Of a DNA stretch of 64,000 bases, positions 16,837 to 26,789 are shown piece after piece. Source of the stretch: an uncultured Blautia sp. (GTDB lineage: Bacteria; Bacillota; Clostridia; Lachnospirales; Lachnospiraceae); assembly GCA_934426285.1 (NCBI GenBank), contig CAKRYE010000001.1:11727-75726 (forward strand). The letters are read 5' to 3'. Under the pieces are notes generated by a model that saw only the letters and a list, made by a program, of their open reading frames with translations, ran no database searches and was not told the origin of the DNA. Made by a program: the position numbers and the translations under genes. The first letter of the stretch is position 1. Each line of letters opens with the position of its first letter.

Positions 16837-17976
16837 ATGAAACAAAATAGTATGTTGGCTATGATTCTGGCCGGCGGACGTGGCAGCCGTCTCCATGATT
16901 TAACCAATAAAGTAGCAAAGCCAGCTGTAGCTTACGGCGGTAAATATCGTATCGTAGACTTTCCATTAAGTAACTGTGCCAACAGTGGTATTGATGTAGT
17001 AGGTGTACTTACACAGTATGAATCCATTCAGCTGAACAGCTACGTTGCAGCCGGCGGACGCTGGGGTCTTGATGCCAAAGACAGTGGTGTCTATGTTCTT
17101 CCTCCCCGTGAGAAGGCTGACGAAAATCTGAATGTATATCGCGGAACCGCAGATGCGATTTCCCAGAATATCGATTTCATCGATAAATTTGAGCCTGAAT
17201 ATGTTCTGGTTCTTTCCGGAGACCATATTTATAAAATGAACTATGACAAAATGCTGGCAGCTCATAAGGAAGCCAAAGCTGACGCGACAATCGCAGTTAT
17301 TGAGGTTCCTATGAAGGAGGCCAGCCGTTTTGGTATCATGAACACAGATGAATCCGGACGTATTGTAGAATTCGAGGAAAAACCGGAGCATCCAAAGAGT
17401 AATCTTGCATCTATGGGTATCTATATTTTTACATGGAAGCTTCTTCGCAAAATGCTCATGGCAGATATCAAGAATCCTGATTCCAACCATGACTTTGGTA
17501 AAGATATCATCCCTACTATGCTTAACGATGGAAAGACACTTTATGCATATAAATTCAAAGGTTACTGGAAAGATGTAGGAACCATCGATTCTCTCTGGGA
17601 AGCTAATATGGATCTGTTAAGTTCCAAGAATGAACTTGACCTGGGTGATCCATCCTGGAAAATTTATACTGAGGATGTTACTGCTCTTCCACAGTACATC
17701 AGTACAGAAGCAGATGTAAAGGATGCCTATATCACACAGGGCTGTGTGGTCCAGGGCGAGGTAAAACATTCTGTTCTCTTTACAGGTGTTAAGGTCGGTG
17801 CCGGTGCAAAGGTTATCGACAGCGTACTGATGCCAGGTGCTGTGGTGGAAGAAGGTGCTGTAGTTCAGCGTGCACTGGTAGCCGGTGGTATCCGTATCGG
17901 CAAGGGAGCTGTTGTGGGTGATCCAGACAGCGAAAACATTGAGCTTATTGCAAAACGTGTAAAGGGGGCAGAATAA
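16837..17976 (+). CDS. glgC: glucose-1-phosphate adenylyltransferase, catalytic subunit
   Basis: The 379-residue enzyme makes ADP-glucose from ATP and glucose 1-phosphate, the committed step of glycogen synthesis. The pyrophosphorylase motif is complete ([12 protein letters not shown] at 11-22), the substrate region includes [12 protein letters not shown], and the C-terminus forms a left-handed beta helix of hexapeptides from about 285. It ends one base before glgD starts, so both subunits are coupled. Firmicutes of this group make GlgC-GlgD heterotetramers. The ribosome site is GCGAGGG. Confidence 0.95.
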   Translation: MKQNSMLAMILAGGRGSRLHDLTNKVAKPAVAYGGKYRIVDFPLSNCANSGIDVVGVLTQYESIQLNSYVAAGGRWGLDAKDSGVYVLPPREKADENLNVYRGTADAISQNIDFIDKFEPEYVLVLSGDHIYKMNYDKMLAAHKEAKADATIAVIEVPMKEASRFGIMNTDESGRIVEFEEKPEHPKSNLASMGIYIFTWKLLRKMLMADIKNPDSNHDFGKDIIPTMLNDGKTLYAYKFKGYWKDVGTIDSLWEANMDLLSSKNELDLGDPSWKIYTEDVTALPQYISTEADVKDAYITQGCVVQGEVKHSVLFTGVKVGAGAKVIDSVLMPGAVVEEGAVVQRALVAGGIRIGKGAVVGDPDSENIELIAKRVKGAE

Positions 17977-17977
17977 T

Positions 17978-19093
17978 ATGTATAAGGCATTTGGAATCGT
18001 AAGCTCTTCCGGGAGAAATATTTATGTAGATGGAATGCAGGATTTCCGCCCCATCGGCGCATTTTCCTTCCTTGGCAGATACAGAGTCATTGACTTCCCT
18101 ATCTCCAATATGACTAACAGCAGCATTGACCGCATCCAGGTTTATATTAACAATAAACCACGTTCCATCGTAGAGCATGTTGGAACAGGCCGTCATTATA
18201 ACATTAACTCAAAGAGTGGCAGACTTCAGCTTCTGTTCTCTGAGCACAATAACAACAACGATATTTATAATACCGATATTTCCTGCTATATGGATAATAT
18301 GGAATCGCTGAGCAGAATGAACCATCCATATGTTGTTGTTGCTCCCAGCTATATGGTTTATTCTATTGATTTTGACCAGTTTATCCGTACACATATTGAA
18401 TCCGGTGCAGATGTTACCATGCTTTATCACGCAGTTGATAATGCAAAGGAAGCATATCTCACCTGTAATATTCTGGAGCTGAACCGTCAGAAAGGTGTTG
18501 AATCCATCGGCGCCAACCATGGTAACAAGAAAAACCAGAATATTTATATGGATACCTGCGTTATGAAAACAGAGCTTTTCATCAACCTGGTTAAGGAAGC
18601 CAAGAAGCTTTCTTCCATGTATACTCTGGCAGATATCCTGAAAGCCAATTGCGGTACTCTGGATATCCGCGGCGTTGCACATAAGGGCTTCTTCGCAAGT
18701 ATCACAGATTTCCCAAGCTACTATGATGCAAACATGAATCTTCTGGATTACAAAGCAGCTCAGGAGCTTTTCCATGATAACTGGCCAATTTATACACGTA
18801 CCAATGACTCCTGCCCGACTCAGTATTTCGATACAGCAGAAGTAAAGAATTCAGTAATCTCCAACGGATGCCAGATTGAAGGTACTGTTGAAAATTCAGT
18901 AATCGGACGTGGCTGCGTGATCAAAAAAGGCGCTGTTGTCAGAAATAGTGTTATTCTCGCTGAAGTTACAGTTGGTGAGGGTGTTCACGTAGAAAATGAA
19001 GTAGTTGATAAATGGGCTCGACTCGTTCATGAAAAAGAAATCGTTTCCCCGGCTGACCAGCCTGGTTATATCCGCAGAGGGGACACCCTCTAA
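17978..19093 (+). CDS. glgD: glucose-1-phosphate adenylyltransferase, regulatory subunit
   Basis: At 371 residues it parallels GlgC over its length, including IDFPISNMTNS, but the catalytic GGxGxRL signature is replaced by SSSGRNIYVDG. That is the hallmark of the non-catalytic GlgD partner, which tunes the activity of GlgC. The C-terminal hexapeptide repeats (SVIGRGCVIKKGAVV) are kept. No glgA, glgB or glgP is seen in the window, so the rest of the glycogen pathway is elsewhere. Confidence 0.93.
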   Translation: MYKAFGIVSSSGRNIYVDGMQDFRPIGAFSFLGRYRVIDFPISNMTNSSIDRIQVYINNKPRSIVEHVGTGRHYNINSKSGRLQLLFSEHNNNNDIYNTDISCYMDNMESLSRMNHPYVVVAPSYMVYSIDFDQFIRTHIESGADVTMLYHAVDNAKEAYLTCNILELNRQKGVESIGANHGNKKNQNIYMDTCVMKTELFINLVKEAKKLSSMYTLADILKANCGTLDIRGVAHKGFFASITDFPSYYDANMNLLDYKAAQELFHDNWPIYTRTNDSCPTQYFDTAEVKNSVISNGCQIEGTVENSVIGRGCVIKKGAVVRNSVILAEVTVGEGVHVENEVVDKWARLVHEKEIVSPADQPGYIRRGDTL

Positions 19094-19126
19094 AAGGAAC
19101 TTCACGGAATTTTCACAATTTGGGGG

Positions 19127-19154
19127 TTGATTTTAGGAAGTTGGGTGTTATAAT
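19127..19154 (+). promoter_or_regulatory. promoter of the L25/Ctc gene
   Basis: TTGATT (19127-19132), 16-bp spacer, TATAAT (19149-19154), followed by a leader of about 135 nt. Confidence 0.7.
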
Positions 19155-19296
19155 ACAGGTGTAACAAAGATAAGAGACAAGCAAACAACTGAATACTTAA
19201 AAATACTTAACACCACCTGGAGCATGTAGGAAGTGCTCATGAATGAAAGATAGTGTCAAGCGTGTCACCTCAGCTGTAAAATGGAGGAAAAGTCAA

Positions 19297-19893
19297 ATGA
19301 ATACTTTAAAAGCTGAAAAAAGAACAATGGACACAAAGGCCAAGAGATTAAGAAGAGAAGGATACGTTACAGGTAATGTATTTGGCAGGGAGATTAAGGG
19401 TTCTGTTCCTGTTAAGATTGAAAGATCTAACGTAGAAAAGCTTCTCAAGACTAGCAATAAGGGCAGTCAGATCATGCTGGATGTGGATGGTCAGTCTTAT
19501 GATGTACTGATCAAGGAGATTCAGTTCAATCCGTTAAAGGGACAGGTGGATGAAATAGATTTCCAGGCACTGGTAAGCAACGAGAAAGTTCATTCCGTAG
19601 CTGAGATCGTACTTGTAAACCATGATAAACTGATTGCTGGTGTATTACAGCAGCATCTGGAAGAGATTTCTTTCAAGGCTCTGCCATCTGCACTGGTTGA
19701 CAAGGTTATGGTTGATGTTGGTGATATGAAGATCGGTGATGTGATCAAAGTCAGAGATCTTGCCATCGCTCAGGACAAGGATGTAGACCTGAAGACAGAT
19801 CTTGATGCCGCAGTCGTATCCGTATCCGCAGTTCACGTAGATCCGGCTCTGGAAGCTGAAGAGGAAGCTGCTGCTGAAGAAGAAGCTAAGTAA
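19297..19893 (+). CDS. rplY: 50S ribosomal protein L25/general stress protein Ctc
   Basis: The 198-residue protein is of the long Ctc/TL5 type: an N-terminal 5S rRNA-binding L25 domain (about 1-95) and a C-terminal beta domain, ending in a Glu/Ala-rich tail (EAEEEAAAEEEAK). The start MNTLKAEKRTMDTKAKRLR follows GGAGG; an open frame from 19243 would add 18 residues unlike the family. Ctc is induced by stress in bacilli; regulation here is unknown. It has its own promoter and terminator. Confidence 0.92.
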   Translation: MNTLKAEKRTMDTKAKRLRREGYVTGNVFGREIKGSVPVKIERSNVEKLLKTSNKGSQIMLDVDGQSYDVLIKEIQFNPLKGQVDEIDFQALVSNEKVHSVAEIVLVNHDKLIAGVLQQHLEEISFKALPSALVDKVMVDVGDMKIGDVIKVRDLAIAQDKDVDLKTDLDAAVVSVSAVHVDPALEAEEEAAAEEEAK

Positions 19894-19914
19894 ATTACAA
19901 AATGATGTATTTTT

Positions 19915-19955
19915 AAAGGGGTTCACACATTTTCATGTGGAGCCCCTTTATTGTT
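19915..19955 (+). terminator. terminator of the L25/Ctc gene
   Basis: AAAGGGG (19915-19921) pairs with CCCCTTT (19943-19949) through a CACA/TGTG stem, followed by ATTGTT. Confidence 0.85.
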
Positions 19956-20011
19956 ATCTATCTGGCAAATAATCACAATCTGTCAGGTAATCACAACTAT
20001 TATACTTCTGC

Positions 20012-21382
20012 TTACTTCATCTTCATCAGCTCTCTTCTGGCAAAAATAATCGCCAGCGCAAATGCTGCTGCATCTGCGATCGGTCCTGCATACATAACAC
20101 CGTCAATTCCCATAAACAGAGGGAAGAGCACGATCAATGGCAGGAGGAAGAGTACCTGTCTGGTAAGAGACATAACAACACCCAGCTTTGCTTTTCCTAT
20201 AGAAGTAAAAAATCCGGATGACATTGGCTGGATTCCGTTTGCGAAGGTCATAAACATATAAATCTTCAGATAGCGTTCTGCAAACTGAAAATACAGATCA
20301 CTTCCTGTGCCGAAGATTCCCACGATCTGATGAGGAAACAGCTGGAAACACAGGAAAAAGCCGGTGGCAATAATCGTACAGGCAGTTACAGAATATCTAT
20401 AGGTCTGACGCACCCTGGAATATTTTTCTGCCCCGTAGTTAAATCCCCAGATTGGCTGACAGCCCTGGGAAATTCCGATACAGATGGCCATAAACACCTG
20501 ATTTACCTTGGAGATAACTCCCACGCAGGCAATGGGAATATCGCTTCCATATATAGAAGCTGCACCATAATACCGCAGAATATTATTCAGAACGATCTGC
20601 ACCAGAGCCATTGCAATCTGATTGATACAGGATGCCAGTCCCAGTGCTGCAACAGCTTTCAAATATGAAAACTTCGGCTTCAGCATGGATTTTTCCAGGT
20701 ACATTTTCCTGAATTTCCAGAAGTACACTACAACCAGAATCCCGGATACAACCTGGCCGATCACTGTAGCCCAGGCAGCTCCCTTGATTCCCCATCCAAA
20801 TCCAAAGATAAACAGAGGATCCAGGATCGTATTGATCACTGCACCTGCTGTTACGCAGGCCATAGAATATGTAGGACTTCTGTCTGCCCTGACAACATGA
20901 TTTCCTCCCACAGATAAAATATAGAAGGGAAGCCCCAATGCTGTGATCCCTGTATAATCCACAGCATAAGGCATAACATCCTTCGTTGCACCGAACAATG
21001 TAAGAAGGGGCTTCAGAAACAGCAATACGATCCCACATAAAACTACACCACTGATCACCAGGGAAGAAAGAGCAGTCCCGGCAATACCGCTGGCCTTTTT
21101 CTCCCGTCCTGCCCCCATTTCCAGATTATAATTGGAAGCTCCGCCGATACCCAGAAGCAGTGCCAGGGCTGTAGCAATGGTCGTCACCGGAAATGCCACA
21201 TTGGTAGCTGCATTTCCCAGCATTCCAACTCCCTGTCCGATAAAAATCTGATCCACAATATTATACATTGCACTAACCAGCATACTGATAATTGCCGGAA
21301 TAGCAAATTTTCTGATCAGGCCGCCTACCGGCGCTGTGCCGAGCGGATTTTCAGCCTGTATATTTTCCTTATCCTTTTCCAA
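20012..21382 (-). CDS. MATE family efflux transporter
   Basis: The 456-residue membrane protein has about twelve helices in two similar halves and the MATE start FAIPAIISMLVSAMYNIVDQIFIGQGVG. MATE proteins export cationic drugs or metabolites against Na+ or H+. Substrate is unknown; the Lachnospiraceae carry many paralogues. It lies 59 bp below the ClC gene and may share its transcript. Confidence 0.9.
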   Translation of the reverse strand: MEKDKENIQAENPLGTAPVGGLIRKFAIPAIISMLVSAMYNIVDQIFIGQGVGMLGNAATNVAFPVTTIATALALLLGIGGASNYNLEMGAGREKKASGIAGTALSSLVISGVVLCGIVLLFLKPLLTLFGATKDVMPYAVDYTGITALGLPFYILSVGGNHVVRADRSPTYSMACVTAGAVINTILDPLFIFGFGWGIKGAAWATVIGQVVSGILVVVYFWKFRKMYLEKSMLKPKFSYLKAVAALGLASCINQIAMALVQIVLNNILRYYGAASIYGSDIPIACVGVISKVNQVFMAICIGISQGCQPIWGFNYGAEKYSRVRQTYRYSVTACTIIATGFFLCFQLFPHQIVGIFGTGSDLYFQFAERYLKIYMFMTFANGIQPMSSGFFTSIGKAKLGVVMSLTRQVLFLLPLIVLFPLFMGIDGVMYAGPIADAAAFALAIIFARRELMKMK

Positions 21383-21441
21383 GTAAATTCCTCCTAGTCA
21401 ATTCACACAAATAAAATCAAAACTTTCTCTTCGCTACGTAA

Positions 21442-22737
21442 TCAGAACCTTGTGCGCCGGTTCACATATTTTGCTTTATATTTTGAGTACACAATGGTCT
21501 GGTTCTTATACAGTCCATAGTATCCGGAAGCTGCATAGCTTATGGACACCGCGATCAGGTAAAAAGATACTCCACGGAATCCAAACATTTCAAAAGCGAT
21601 CAATATAGAAGTGATCGGACAGTTTGTCACCCCGCAGAATACTGCCGCCATACCACAGGCTGCGCAGATTGAGGGAGAAAGTCCCAGCAGATTTCCCATC
21701 ACACATCCAAAGGTAGCCCCCACGCAGAAAGAAGGAACAATCTCTCCTCCCCGGAATCCTGCACGCATGGTCAACGCTGTAAGAATGATTTTCCATAAAA
21801 ATGCAAATGTATCTGCCTGTCCGGTCTCTACTGCCTTAGCGATCAGCTCTGCACCGGAGCCCATATATTCATCTGTTCTCAGAAGCAAAGTAACTGCAAT
21901 CACCAGACACGCTCCCACAACCACACGGACGTAAGGATTTTTCAGCCATTTTGCATACAGACCTGCCACAGCATTCAGCACCATGCAGAATATAATACTT
22001 ACAACCGCGCATCCCACAGCTACTATCACCATTTTCAGTCCTGTCTCCAAAGACAAAGCCGGAATATCCACCACATGAAAGGATTCCGGTGTAACACCCA
22101 TGCCCGCTGCAAACTGAGAAGCAATCAGAGAAGCGATCATACAGGGCATAAGAGCTGTATAATACATAACACCCACACTGACTACCTCCAGTGCAAACAC
22201 AGCTGCAGCCATAGGTGTACCAAATAATGCAGAGAAAGCCGCACTCATACCACACATAACGATCACATGACGGTCTTCCTCATCCAGATGGATCCACCGT
22301 CCCAGCTGATTGGCAATACTTCCTCCAAGCTGAATCGCAGCTCCCTCTCTTCCTGCGGAACCACCTGCCAGATGTGTCAACGCTGTAGATATAAAAATCA
22401 AAGGTGCTGATAAAAGAGGCACATCATCCTGAGACCGGACTGTGGACAGCACCTGGTTGGTCCCTCCGTCCTCCTTGCCAATTTTCTCATACAAGAATAC
22501 AATGATCAGACCCATCACCGGAAGCAGAAGAAAAATCCATTCATTTGCTTTCCTGTAAGCAGTTACCCCTTTCAAAGCAAAGGAGAATAATGTACTTGCT
22601 GCCCCTGTGACACAGCCAACCACTACCGCCAGGAACAACCATTTCACCAGATTCCCCACATCCCGTTTTATCTCCCGACTATAATATATCAGCTTTTCTT
22701 TTATCTTCTGTTCTTTCTCTTCTTCCATTTTCCTCAA
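21442..22737 (-). CDS. ClC-family chloride/anion channel or antiporter
   Basis: The 431-residue membrane protein carries the ClC pore motif as GSAGREGAAIQLGG (about 126-139), with the gating Glu present, and the late GGEIVPSFCVGATFGC segment. No C-terminal CBS domains follow. The GREG(A/T) form is common in the clade that includes fluoride exporters, but no fluoride riboswitch precedes the gene, so the anion is left open. A second start, three codons downstream (MEEEKE), is possible. Confidence 0.85.
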   Translation of the reverse strand: MRKMEEEKEQKIKEKLIYYSREIKRDVGNLVKWLFLAVVVGCVTGAASTLFSFALKGVTAYRKANEWIFLLLPVMGLIIVFLYEKIGKEDGGTNQVLSTVRSQDDVPLLSAPLIFISTALTHLAGGSAGREGAAIQLGGSIANQLGRWIHLDEEDRHVIVMCGMSAAFSALFGTPMAAAVFALEVVSVGVMYYTALMPCMIASLIASQFAAGMGVTPESFHVVDIPALSLETGLKMVIVAVGCAVVSIIFCMVLNAVAGLYAKWLKNPYVRVVVGACLVIAVTLLLRTDEYMGSGAELIAKAVETGQADTFAFLWKIILTALTMRAGFRGGEIVPSFCVGATFGCVMGNLLGLSPSICAACGMAAVFCGVTNCPITSILIAFEMFGFRGVSFYLIAVSISYAASGYYGLYKNQTIVYSKYKAKYVNRRTRF

Positions 22738-22815
22738 TACCTTTCCGCTTACTGTTTACTTCCTATTTTACTATAGTTCAGCAAAAAATCCTATAAATAA
22801 CTATACCAATCCGCA

Positions 22816-22858
22816 GAAAAAAACGGCATTTACAGATTTTATTCTCTGTAAATACCGT
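22816..22858 (-). terminator. terminator overlapping the end of the HAD gene
   Basis: On the minus strand ACGGTATTTACAGA (22858-22845) pairs with TCTGTAAATGCCGT (22836-22823) and a T run follows. The HAD stop codon (22841-22839) lies in the 8-nt loop, so the last codons form the ascending stem. Confidence 0.88.
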
Positions 22859-23513
22859 CTGCATTTAAGAATTCTATGCATTCCTCCATCTGGTCACAGT
22901 AACAGATACACTGCTCCTGCATCTGATGAATAAATCGTCGGTTGCTTTCATCATAAACTCCGATCACAGGAAAACCAGCTTCACGTGCTGTACAGGCTGC
23001 ATGAAATGCATCCTCAAATACCAGCGTCTCTTCTGGTTTACAACCAAGAGCCTGTGCTGCCTGCAGATAAATCTCAGGCTCATCCTTTCCCGCACCGATC
23101 TCCGAACAGGTAAGCACTGTCTGAAAATACTCTGCAGCCCCTGTCCTCTCCAGAGCTGCCAGCGCAAGTTCCCTGTTTCCGGATGTAGCAACTGCCATTG
23201 GGATCCCATGATTTCTGAACCAATCCAAAACCTTCCTTACTCCAGGCTTCAAAGGCGCTTCCAATCTGTAAAAATCGTCTACGATTTTCAACACCTCATG
23301 AATAATCTCAGGCTCTGACTTCTCCAGATGATATTCTTTACGCAGATAGGAAGCACCTTGCTCCAGGCTCATGGCATATATTTTATCACCTAGACCCTTT
23401 TCACAGGTAATTCCCAGACTTTCCAGATAAAGCTCTCCAATATTATGCCATACCGGCATGGAGTCCAGAAGTGTACCATCTACATCAAAAATCGCGCCCT
23501 TACTTTCCATCAT
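22839..23513 (-). CDS. HAD-superfamily phosphatase, beta-phosphoglucomutase-like
   Basis: The 224-residue protein has all four HAD motifs: nucleophile FDVDGTLLDS (Asp9), ATSG near 110, a Lys in GAGKDEPEIY, and the acidic EDAFHA. The helical cap between motifs I and II (about 17-85) is of the subclass-I type seen in sugar phosphatases and beta-phosphoglucomutases. A 2-deoxyglucose-6-phosphate or similar sugar phosphate is a plausible substrate but not determinable. It starts 7 bp after the HPt gene, so the two are co-expressed. Confidence 0.82.
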   Translation of the reverse strand: MMESKGAIFDVDGTLLDSMPVWHNIGELYLESLGITCEKGLGDKIYAMSLEQGASYLRKEYHLEKSEPEIIHEVLKIVDDFYRLEAPLKPGVRKVLDWFRNHGIPMAVATSGNRELALAALERTGAAEYFQTVLTCSEIGAGKDEPEIYLQAAQALGCKPEETLVFEDAFHAACTAREAGFPVIGVYDESNRRFIHQMQEQCICYCDQMEECIEFLNADGIYRE

Positions 23514-23520
23514 CTGTAAA

Positions 23521-23871
23521 TCAGTCCCCCAGCATGCGGATTGCTTCTGCAGTCTTATTGTATTGTTCTTCTACTTTTGCAAAAAGCTCCTCACAGCCCT
23601 CTGTATCTCTGCCTCTAAGCTTCTCTGTAATATCAAAGCTTGGCTCATATAAATTATCAAATCCCAGATTCTGACATACTCCCTTCAGAGTATGGGCTGC
23701 ACGGAAAGCCATTTCTCCGTCCTTCTTTGCCAGACCATCCTTCAGCATCTGAAAACTTCCATCTTCCAGAAACTTCTTTGCAAACTTCCTGATCAGTGCT
23801 TCATTTCTCAATCTTCCCAGCACATCTTCGTAATCTGCCCCCATCTGTTCATAACACTCTTTGATTGTCAT
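23521..23871 (-). CDS. orphan histidine phosphotransfer (HPt) protein
   Basis: The 116-residue helical protein carries the HPt signature AAHTLKGVCQNLGF with His60 as the phospho-acceptor. HPt proteins relay phosphate between response-regulator domains of a hybrid phosphorelay. No kinase or receiver gene is adjacent; the only neighbour in the transcript is a HAD phosphatase. Partner unknown. Confidence 0.85.
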   Translation of the reverse strand: MTIKECYEQMGADYEDVLGRLRNEALIRKFAKKFLEDGSFQMLKDGLAKKDGEMAFRAAHTLKGVCQNLGFDNLYEPSFDITEKLRGRDTEGCEELFAKVEEQYNKTAEAIRMLGD

Positions 23872-24047
23872 TTGACTTTCTCCTTAATACTTATTAACCC
23901 ATTCCGAGTTATACATTTGTTATAATGTCCTTTAAACATCTTTGTTATTTTATCAGTTGTCTTATTTTATCACACCATATATTCCTTCACAAGTACAGAG
24001 CCTCCAAAAATATGCAAAAACATGTTAAAAGCATGTAAAAAGTCAAC

Positions 24048-24092
24048 AAAGAGACATCCGTATATATATATCCTATATACAAATGCCTCTTT
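24048..24092 (-). terminator. probable terminator below htrA
   Basis: AAAGAG-CAT (24048-24057) pairs with ATG-CTCTTT (24083-24092), with an alternating TA loop. The stem is imperfect and the T run short, so it is tentative. The 23872-24163 gap otherwise shows nothing. Confidence 0.45.
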
Positions 24093-24163
24093 TCTGTTCT
24101 TATTCAGAATCATATTTCTGCAGGTCTGCACTCACAGCCTTACCTGTCCTGAATAATTATATT

Positions 24164-25672
24164 TTATCTGAAAAATCCCTGCTCAGTAAAATATTTGATA
24201 AATGGATTCTCATCCTCCTCAGAACCTTCCTCTTCCTGGTCTTCAGAGTCTCCATCCCCTGAACCGCCAAACGCATCTTCTATGGATTCTTCATCCTCTG
24301 CATCCTTGTCGTTCTTCTTTCCGTCCTTATTATCACTGTCTTCGTCAGTGGTGTTCTTATCCAAGGTTACCTTCACAGTCTCCTCTTCATATCCGGAACC
24401 TCCAGGAACCTGTACGGTAAGTTCAACCTCCTCACCTGGTTCATAGTAAGCCAGATAAGAAATCAGCTGTTCAATACTGCTGACAGTCTTTCCCTCAAAT
24501 TTAGTGATTACAGATTTTTCCTTCAGGCCACCCTTCTCAGCTGCACTTCCATCCATAACCTGGTACACATAAACGCCAGCCGGAATATCATATAATTGTA
24601 CAGCCTGAGAATCTACAGTCTGTCCTTTGATGCCAAGTACACCATGGTCTTCATCATCCAGTTTATTTCTGGCTGTCTCATTCATCAGATTCTCAAGGAT
24701 ATCTGTTACATCAGAGATAGCAATGGCATATCCCATACCTTCAACCTCTGTGGATGCAAGCTTTGCAGAGTTGATACCTACAACTTCACCATCCATATTC
24801 AAAAGTGCACCACCACTGTTTCCAGGGTTGATAGCAGCATCTGTCTGGATCAGGTTTACTCCGTCTGTACTTGAATCATCTGTGCTGCCGTCTGTAACTG
24901 TATTATTATCAGAATCCATTCTGCGGTTCTTTGCACTTACAATACCGGTAGTAACAGACTGTCCGTATCCTAATGCATTACCGATGGCAATTACCTGTTC
25001 TCCAACCTTCAGATCATCAGAGCTGCCGATCTTGGCAACAGAAATTGCATCCTGAGTGTCAGAGTCAATATCATCAATGGATACAGCTACAACTGCCAGG
25101 TCTTTTTCCTCATCAAAGCCCTTTACAGTAGCTTCTACTGCAGTTCCGTCTGCAAAAGCTACAGATAATGTATCTGCTCCCTCTACTACATGATAGTTGG
25201 TAGCAATCAGATATTCATCGTCATTTTTACCTACAATAATACCTGAACCGCTTCCCTCTACCTCCTGTTCCTGCTGCTGTGGAGCATATCCGAACATTCC
25301 GTACATTCCGTAATAGTTCTGAACCTCCTGAACAGATTTTGTTGTGATAGATACAATGGAAGGAAGTGCTTCTGCTGCAATATCAGATACATCCAGGCTT
25401 CCCTTTGCTGTATCACTCTTCTTGGAATCTGATTTGCTGTCATCAGATTTGGAATCCTCTTTATCCTTATCTGCTTTCTTTTCTGATTTTGCATAAGTAA
25501 GCTTTGCGTCATTTTTATCTGCTGCCTGCACGGTAGTCTCCCCTGTCAGTGCACTGAATCCCTCAAAGCTTCCTGCTGCCACACCACCTGCAAGAACTGC
25601 ACACAGGCTAAGTGTCAGACCCTTCTTTACAATTTTTCTGATTTTATCATTATTTTTATCATTATTCATCAT
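24164..25672 (-). CDS. htrA: HtrA/DegP-like serine protease, membrane anchored
   Basis: The 502-residue protein has a basic N-terminus and one membrane helix (about 18-36), a long Lys/Asp/Ser linker (50-92), a trypsin-like domain with His161, Asp191 and Ser286 (NPGNSGGAL), one PDZ domain (about 345-430), and an acidic low-complexity tail (435-488). It degrades or refolds misfolded exported proteins outside the membrane. The start at 25672 follows GGAGGG by eight bases; a frame to 25696 exists without a ribosome site. The highly acidic linker and tail are typical of clostridial HtrA. Confidence 0.92.
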   Translation of the reverse strand: MMNNDKNNDKIRKIVKKGLTLSLCAVLAGGVAAGSFEGFSALTGETTVQAADKNDAKLTYAKSEKKADKDKEDSKSDDSKSDSKKSDTAKGSLDVSDIAAEALPSIVSITTKSVQEVQNYYGMYGMFGYAPQQQEQEVEGSGSGIIVGKNDDEYLIATNYHVVEGADTLSVAFADGTAVEATVKGFDEEKDLAVVAVSIDDIDSDTQDAISVAKIGSSDDLKVGEQVIAIGNALGYGQSVTTGIVSAKNRRMDSDNNTVTDGSTDDSSTDGVNLIQTDAAINPGNSGGALLNMDGEVVGINSAKLASTEVEGMGYAIAISDVTDILENLMNETARNKLDDEDHGVLGIKGQTVDSQAVQLYDIPAGVYVYQVMDGSAAEKGGLKEKSVITKFEGKTVSSIEQLISYLAYYEPGEEVELTVQVPGGSGYEEETVKVTLDKNTTDEDSDNKDGKKNDKDAEDEESIEDAFGGSGDGDSEDQEEEGSEEDENPFIKYFTEQGFFR

Positions 25673-25843
25673 GGTTAAGTCCCTCCTGATTCTCAATTAC
25701 CCGTTCCAGTGTCTGTTCACTGCAACTCTCTGTTTCCTTTTGATGTTTCTAAGTATAGGGATGATTTGTGTTGAATGTGTGGGAAAATTGTGTTTAATCT
25801 GTGACATATTATGGCGCTGGATCCCATTTCACCAGTATCATAT

Positions 25844-25869
25844 AAAAAGCGCCCTCATGGACGCTTTTT
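25844..25869 (-). terminator. terminator of aroE
   Basis: AAAAAGCG (25844-25851) pairs with CGCTTTTT (25862-25869), giving a T run on the minus strand. It lies 17 bp past the aroE stop. Confidence 0.75.
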
Positions 25870-25885
25870 ATCTATTCTCATAGCC

Positions 25886-26752
25886 TTAGGAAAAATACTT
25901 TTCCTTTATAATTTCTACCGGCATATCCTCTCCGGTCCAAAGCTTAAAGGAAGCAGCTCCCTGGTACAGAAGCATATACATACCATTGCCGGTTCTGCAA
26001 CCTGCCTCCTTTGCTTCACGGAGCAGTCTGGTTTCTTTGGGATTATAGATTACATCAAATACAAAAAGATCCTTGTGGAACATGGAGGTATCTGTAATGA
26101 TAGTTCTGTCTGTGTTCGGTGCCATTCCTACGGAAGTACCATTTACCAGGATCGCGCTGTCTGCGATAGATGCACGGAGAACCTCCGGATCTTCATAATC
26201 GTGAAGTGTCACTTTACATTTTGTACGCTCATTTAATTTGGCAACGATTTCCTCTGCTCTTGCGAAAAATCCATCCCTCACATTAAATACATTGATCTCT
26301 GCAACTCCATCCAGTGCAGCCTGTACCAGAATAGCAGTGGCAGCACCACCGGCTCCCAGAAGTGTCATCTTTTTGCCGATAATATCCACACCGTTCTCAG
26401 CAACTGCCCGCATAAATCCTACACCGTCTGTAGTGTATGCAGTCAATACACCATTATCATTTACAATGGTATTACATGCACCGGAAATCTCTGATGCAGG
26501 AGAAACCTTATCTGCCAGCTTACACATAATATTCTTGCCCGGCATAGTGATATTCCAGCCTCTGACGCCCATAGTCCTCAGTCCCTGGACTGCCTCTGGC
26601 ATTTTTTCCTCCGGCACATCAAATGCAAGATATGTATAATCAAGTCCCAGCTGGTCGCATGCCTCATTGTGCATTTCCGGAGAAACACTGTGCGCAACCG
26701 GGCTTCCAAGTAAACATAATAATCCTGTGTGTCCTGTAATATGTTTTGACAT
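25886..26752 (-). CDS. aroE: shikimate (quinate/shikimate) dehydrogenase
   Basis: The 288-residue enzyme reduces 3-dehydroshikimate to shikimate in aromatic amino acid synthesis. Substrate-binding SVSPEMHN (22-29), catalytic Lys73 (NITMPGK) and Asp109 (TTDGVGF) and a nucleotide loop GAGGAATAI are present. Length and the NITMPGK variant resemble the YdiB branch, which accepts quinate and NAD as well. The start at 26752 follows GGAAAGGA; an in-frame ATG at 26773 is also open. It stands apart from other aro genes. Confidence 0.88.
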   Translation of the reverse strand: MSKHITGHTGLLCLLGSPVAHSVSPEMHNEACDQLGLDYTYLAFDVPEEKMPEAVQGLRTMGVRGWNITMPGKNIMCKLADKVSPASEISGACNTIVNDNGVLTAYTTDGVGFMRAVAENGVDIIGKKMTLLGAGGAATAILVQAALDGVAEINVFNVRDGFFARAEEIVAKLNERTKCKVTLHDYEDPEVLRASIADSAILVNGTSVGMAPNTDRTIITDTSMFHKDLFVFDVIYNPKETRLLREAKEAGCRTGNGMYMLLYQGAASFKLWTGEDMPVEIIKEKYFS

Positions 26753-26789
26753 AATCTGTATTCCTTTCCGCATTTTATTCGTAATTCAG

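Noticed and set aside
22738-22815. Fluoride riboswitch ahead of the ClC gene
   Set aside because: No conserved crcB-motif core; the stretch is AT-rich with a simple TATAGTT inverted repeat.
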